From an uncultured Fusicatenibacter sp. (GTDB lineage: Bacteria; Bacillota; Clostridia; Lachnospirales; Lachnospiraceae), in assembly GCA_902493585.1 (NCBI GenBank), contig CABUPZ010000096.1, forward strand, positions 1 to 8,920: DNA of 8,920 nucleotides, given 5' to 3'. Shown piece by piece: positions 5,879 to 8,920 of this stretch (position 1 is its first letter; every line of letters begins with the position of its first letter). The notes below the pieces were generated by a model. That model was not told the origin of the DNA. It made no database searches and saw only the letters and a program-made list of their open reading frames with translations. The position numbers and the translations under genes are program-made.

Positions 5879-5925
5879 ATTTCTATCAGCCATGTACATC
5901 AGCACAACAGAAAGGACTGACAGCC

Positions 5926-6513
5926 ATGCCAAGAAAACGCTCATCAACCAAAAGCCGCATTGTCAAGGCAGCGTGGAATCTTTTTTATAAAAAGGGCTAT
6001 GATGGGACTACTGTCGAAGATATCATCGCCCTTTCCAAAACTTCAAAAGGTACCTTTTATCACTATTTCAAGGGAAAGGAAGCGCTTTTAAATTCCATCT
6101 CAGATCTGTTCGACTCCAAGTATGAGGAGCTCCGATCTGAGATCGATCCGAACCTCTCCGCCTATAATACGCTTCTGTATCTGAATCGGGAGCTATTCCA
6201 TATGATCGAGACAAGCATTGATGTCAATCTGATTGCTTTTCTCTACTCTTCCCAGCTCATCACGAAAGACCACCGCTCTCTTCTTGACGAAAACCGTCTG
6301 TATTTTATGTGGCTCAGAGAAATTATCTCAAAAGCGGTGGAGTCCGGAGAATTCTCCCCGGACTCCTCTACGGATGAGCTGTTAAAGCTCTACGCCATGT
6401 ATGAGCGTTCCATGATCTATGACTGGGCGCTGTGCAAAGGAACGTATTCCCTTTCCCAGTACAGTTCCCGTCTTCTTCCTCATATGCTCGATACTTTTAT
6501 TCATGGTATCTGA
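5926..6513 (+). CDS. TetR/AcrR-family transcriptional regulator
   Basis: This 195-residue protein has the TetR-type N-terminal DNA-binding domain: TKSRIVKAAWNLFYKKGYDGTTVEDI, then the helix-turn-helix with TSKGTFYHYFKGKEALL (39-55). The C-terminal helical part (about 60-195) is the ligand and dimer domain and does not reveal a ligand. AGAAAGGA (about 9 nt before the ATG) is a fair ribosome site. Only about 47 bp separate the terminator from the ATG, leaving little room for a separate promoter, so expression may depend on readthrough from prdF or a promoter overlapping the terminator. An 8-bp palindrome ATGTACAT (5892-5899) lies in this gap and could be an autoregulatory site. Possible targets are prdF, selC/prdC or hppA, inferred only from position. 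It is convergent with hppA, with 18 bp between their stop codons. Confidence 0.88.
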   Translation: MPRKRSSTKSRIVKAAWNLFYKKGYDGTTVEDIIALSKTSKGTFYHYFKGKEALLNSISDLFDSKYEELRSEIDPNLSAYNTLLYLNRELFHMIETSIDVNLIAFLYSSQLITKDHRSLLDENRLYFMWLREIISKAVESGEFSPDSSTDELLKLYAMYERSMIYDWALCKGTYSLSQYSSRLLPHMLDTFIHGI

Positions 6514-6531
6514 CCTGTCTCTTACTATCTG

Positions 6532-8514
6532 CTAGAGCAGACTTCCGATGGAAAGGAACAGAGGAGCAAATACAAGGGATACGATCGTCATCAGCTTGAT
6601 AAGGATGTTGATGGATGGTCCGGATGTATCTTTAAACGGGTCACCCACCGTGTCGCCAACTACGGCAGCCTTGTGCGCTTCGCTTCCCTTTCCACCGTGA
6701 TGCCCATCCTCAATGTACTTCTTCGCATTATCCCATGCACCACCTGAATTGGACATAAAGACCGCCATCAGTACACCTGTCACAAGCGCTCCTGCCAGAA
6801 GTCCTCCAAGTGCTCCTGTTCCAAGAATCAGTCCTGTTGCCAGCGGTGACGCTACCGCCATAATTCCAGGCACCAGCATTTCCTTAAGTGCCGCTGTCGT
6901 GGAAATTGCCACGCAGGACTTGTAATCCGGCTTTTCTGTTCCTTTCATAATTCCAGGCATCGCCTTGAACTGTCGTCTTACTTCTTCAATCATCTGATAT
7001 GCCGCCTTAGATACGCTCTGCATCGTCATGGACGAGAACAAGAACGGCAACATACCTCCGATGAATATACCGATAATAACTCGATTATCCAGAATATCAA
7101 TCTGATCCAGATGCACCGCCTCTGCATAGGAAACGAACAACGCAAGTGCTGTCAGTGCCGCGGATCCGATGGCAAAGCCTTTTCCGATCGCCGCTGTTGT
7201 ATTTCCTACAGAATCCAGCTTATCTGTAATCTGACGGACAGACTCATCCAGCCCGGACATTTCCGCAATACCACCTGCATTATCCGCAATCGGTCCGTAC
7301 GCATCAACTGCCACGGTAATTGCCGTTGTAGAAAGCATTCCGACTGCTGCCAGCGCAATGCCGTAAAGTCCGCAGCACTGGTACGCCGTAAAAATTCCCA
7401 CACAGATCAGAAGCACCGGCGCCGCCGTGGATTTCATTCCAACTGCCATACCACTGATGATGGTGGTCGCCGCCCCAGTCTCAGACTGGGATCCGATCTC
7501 CTTGACAGACTTGTAATCCGCGGAAGTATACACCTCTGTAATCATTCCAATGAAAAGTCCTACTGCCAGACCGGAAATTACCGCGCCTGCAGCCCAGAGA
7601 TTCCCAAACAGAGCGTAGCTGAAAATCAGTGATACAATCACCACAAGGGCACTGGAAACGTAAGTTCCCATTTTCAGCGCTTTATGTGGGTCAGATTTCT
7701 CATCTCCCTTGACAAAGAACGTCGCCAGCATGGACGCAATCAATCCCAGCCCGGAAATCAACAGCGGGTACGCGACACCTTTTGTCTTATAGTATACAAT
7801 TCCAAGTGTCAGCGCGGAAATAAGCGCACCTACATAAGATTCGAAAAGGTCTGCTCCCATTCCTGCCACATCACCAACATTATCGCCGACATTATCTGCT
7901 ATGACCGCAGGGTTTCTCGGATCATCCTCCGGGATTCCCGCCTCCACCTTACCAACCAGGTCAGCTCCGACATCCGCTGCCTTAGTGTAGATACCACCGC
8001 CCACACGGGCAAACAGCGCAATCGAGGACGCGCCGAAGCTGAATCCGGACAGTACGTCAATATCCCCTGTGATGAGGTAAATCACACTTACACCAAGAAC
8101 GCCAAGACCAGCCACACAAAGTCCCATAACTGCCCCACCGGAAAACGCAATAGAAAGCGCCCGGTTCATTCCGGATTTCATGGCCGCGTTCGCTGTACGT
8201 ACATTTGCCTTTGTCGCCACCTGCATACCAAAATATCCTGCAAGTGTGGAAAATGCCGCTCCGGCCACAAAACAGATAGCCGTCACGATGCTTCTTGTAC
8301 CGACGCCGATCAGTACAAAAAGTACAATTACAAAAACTACCAGAATCTTATATTCTGCCATCAGAAACGCCCTGGCTCCTTCCGAAATCGCGTCGGAAAT
8401 CTCCTTCATCTTTTTCGTCCCAGCTTCCTGCCTTGAAACCTTCATCGCCAGATAAACCGCAAATAACAAGGCCGCAATGGCAAATACCGGAACAAGTTTC
8501 ATCATCATTGTCAT
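6532..8514 (-). CDS. hppA: K+-dependent membrane pyrophosphatase (Na+ and/or H+ pumping)
   Basis: This 660-residue integral membrane enzyme couples hydrolysis of cytoplasmic pyrophosphate to ion export. The family motifs are present: DVGADLVGKVE (181-191), DDPRNP (197-202), ADNVGDNVGD (206-215), GGAWDNAKKYIEDG (591-604) and GDTVGDPFKDTSGPS (620-634). About 16 hydrophobic segments are spread along it. The sequence GNTTAAIGKG (437-446) has Ala where K+-independent enzymes have Lys, so it belongs to the K+-dependent class. The glutamate of DLFE (222-225) is where Na+-pumping enzymes such as that of Thermotoga maritima carry it; some K+-dependent enzymes pump both ions. The start MTMMMKL is chosen because GGGAGGAG (8522-8529) lies 7 nt before it. 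A longer frame to 8628 would begin inside the upstream gene's terminator and adds a basic, non-family stretch. No terminator is visible after the stop. Confidence 0.93.
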   Translation of the reverse strand: MTMMMKLVPVFAIAALLFAVYLAMKVSRQEAGTKKMKEISDAISEGARAFLMAEYKILVVFVIVLFVLIGVGTRSIVTAICFVAGAAFSTLAGYFGMQVATKANVRTANAAMKSGMNRALSIAFSGGAVMGLCVAGLGVLGVSVIYLITGDIDVLSGFSFGASSIALFARVGGGIYTKAADVGADLVGKVEAGIPEDDPRNPAVIADNVGDNVGDVAGMGADLFESYVGALISALTLGIVYYKTKGVAYPLLISGLGLIASMLATFFVKGDEKSDPHKALKMGTYVSSALVVIVSLIFSYALFGNLWAAGAVISGLAVGLFIGMITEVYTSADYKSVKEIGSQSETGAATTIISGMAVGMKSTAAPVLLICVGIFTAYQCCGLYGIALAAVGMLSTTAITVAVDAYGPIADNAGGIAEMSGLDESVRQITDKLDSVGNTTAAIGKGFAIGSAALTALALFVSYAEAVHLDQIDILDNRVIIGIFIGGMLPFLFSSMTMQSVSKAAYQMIEEVRRQFKAMPGIMKGTEKPDYKSCVAISTTAALKEMLVPGIMAVASPLATGLILGTGALGGLLAGALVTGVLMAVFMSNSGGAWDNAKKYIEDGHHGGKGSEAHKAAVVGDTVGDPFKDTSGPSINILIKLMTIVSLVFAPLFLSIGSLL

Positions 8515-8521
8515 AAACGAT

Positions 8522-8529
8522 CTCCTCCC
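8522..8529 (-). promoter_or_regulatory. Ribosome binding site of hppA
   Basis: GGGAGGAG on the coding strand, 7 nt before ATG 8514. This decides the start over upstream in-frame codons. Confidence 0.8.
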
Positions 8530-8541
8530 TTCCTGTATGAC

Positions 8542-8547
8542 ATTGTA
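8542..8547 (-). promoter_or_regulatory. Possible -10 box of hppA
   Basis: TACAAT on the minus strand matches the -10 consensus in 5 of 6 bases and would give a very short leader. No clear -35 box is found 16-18 bp upstream. The gene needs a promoter here because a strong terminator lies immediately upstream. Confidence 0.3.
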
Positions 8548-8602
8548 TGATTCTGTTTTGCGCTTTTTGCGGAAAAGCTTCGCTTGCCGATGCTTTTTTC
8601 CT

Positions 8603-8646
8603 AAAAAACACAGAACCCGGATTCTCATAATGAAAATCCGGGTTCT
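8603..8646 (-). terminator. Strong intrinsic terminator after the DUF3343 gene
   Basis: On the minus strand AGAACCCGGATT and AATCCGGGTTCT form a perfect 12-bp stem with an 11-nt loop, followed by GTG and six Ts. It starts 6 nt after the stop codon. It separates the DUF3343 transcript from hppA. Confidence 0.93.
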
Positions 8647-8652
8647 CTCTTC

Positions 8653-8889
8653 TTATACCATGCAGTCATGGAGCTCTTCGTGCTCAATTCCGATCCGATC
8701 CATAATACCAATCACCGCGTCTCTCTCATCTGGTTCAGCGCACCAAGCGAGTCCGCATCCTGCCGAGATCGCCCTCGGTACCGGAATCAGCCTTCCGTTT
8801 ACTTCATGTTCCTTGCAAGCCTTCTCCATAGCCATCGCGTCTGCTGTCGTATGGAATGTTACTACTAACCTTAATTCTTTCTTTCTCAT
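8653..8889 (-). CDS. DUF3343 family protein (putative Se/S carrier-like)
   Basis: This 78-residue cytoplasmic protein fits the DUF3343 family, now described in Pfam as putative Se/S carrier-like. Visible family traits are the short beta start LRLVVTFHTTADAMAMEKAC and the segment IPVPRAISAGCGLAWC (35-50), a conserved proline/arginine followed by a cysteine. Cysteines are at 25, 45, 50 and 76. The biochemical role is unproven; in clostridia such genes often accompany selenium-related genes such as selD, yedF or a cysteine desulfurase. Its ATG overlaps the TGA of an upstream gene (ATGA) and has no clear ribosome site of its own, so it is probably translated by coupling to that gene. A strong terminator follows, so it is the last gene of its operon. 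The selenoprotein genes in the window fit a role in selenium handling, but this is inference. Confidence 0.85.
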   Translation of the reverse strand: MRKKELRLVVTFHTTADAMAMEKACKEHEVNGRLIPVPRAISAGCGLAWCAEPDERDAVIGIMDRIGIEHEELHDCMV

Positions 8890-8920
8890 GGTTCAATCAC
8901 AATTTCAAATTCAGAGCCCT
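8886..8920 (-). CDS. C-terminal end of an upstream gene overlapping the DUF3343 gene
   Basis: Reading from the right edge on the minus strand, one frame gives GSEFEIVIEP and then TGA at 8888-8886. This stop shares ATGA with the DUF3343 start, a classic operon overlap. Only 10 codons are visible, so the product cannot be identified. Neighbours of DUF3343 elsewhere suggest a selenium or sulfur transfer gene, but this is a guess. Confidence 0.4.
   Translation of the reverse strand, partial: GSEFEIVIEP

Noticed and set aside
7111..8436. 173- and 250-codon plus-strand frames opposite hppA
   Set aside because: Antisense to a complete, motif-rich pyrophosphatase; composition is basic and cysteine-rich, without a ribosome site.
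8515..8628. 38-residue N-terminal extension of the pyrophosphatase
   Set aside because: It would start within the terminator of the DUF3343 gene, is basic and non-family, and a strong ribosome site supports the start at 8514.
1..8920. CRISPR array, insertion sequence or phage signature
   Set aside because: No regularly spaced repeats, transposase, integrase or terminal inverted repeats were seen; the window looks like ordinary chromosomal metabolic genes.

Overview
This window is most likely from an anaerobic, amino-acid-fermenting member of the Clostridia. The gene content (selenium-dependent D-proline reductase, tRNA-Sec, membrane pyrophosphatase), the strong AGGAGG-type ribosome binding sites and the moderate base composition would fit a Lachnospiraceae or Peptostreptococcaceae genome. 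I cannot name the species from the sequence alone.

The left half is a D-proline reductase (Stickland) locus. On the minus strand, in order of transcription, it has selC (tRNA-Sec, 4465-4368), prdC (RnfC-like electron carrier, 4205-2805), a structured 175-nt gap, prdA (pyruvoyl-subunit proprotein, 2629-779), a small conserved gene (764-468) and prdB (465 to beyond base 1). The prdB frame is interrupted by an in-frame UGA at 15-13 that reads TAG-U-GTCH, the selenocysteine active site. The rest of prdB and its SECIS hairpin lie outside the window.

Divergent from selC/prdC, on the plus strand, is prdF (proline racemase, 4782-5816), which makes the D-proline that PrdA/PrdB reduce. The 316-bp region between selC and prdF holds two good back-to-back promoters, one for selC and one for prdF. 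The prdF transcript would have a leader of about 170 nt with two adjacent hairpins. A strong terminator follows prdF, then a TetR-family regulator (5926-6513). No PrdR-type sigma-54 regulator is present in the window.

The right part holds a K+-dependent membrane pyrophosphatase (hppA, 8514-6532, minus), convergent with the TetR gene. Beyond it is a DUF3343 (putative Se/S carrier-like) gene (8889-8653, minus) with its own strong terminator. Its start codon overlaps the stop of an upstream gene by ATGA, and only 10 codons of that gene are visible.

Together the genes describe selenium-dependent proline fermentation. PrdF racemises L-proline, PrdA/PrdB reductively cleave D-proline, PrdC supplies electrons, and selC supplies the tRNA needed to make PrdB. 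The pyrophosphatase would add an ion gradient, and the DUF3343 protein may belong to selenium handling. The core system is known. The less ordinary points are the selC placement, the structured leaders, the TetR neighbour and the all-cysteine PrdC.
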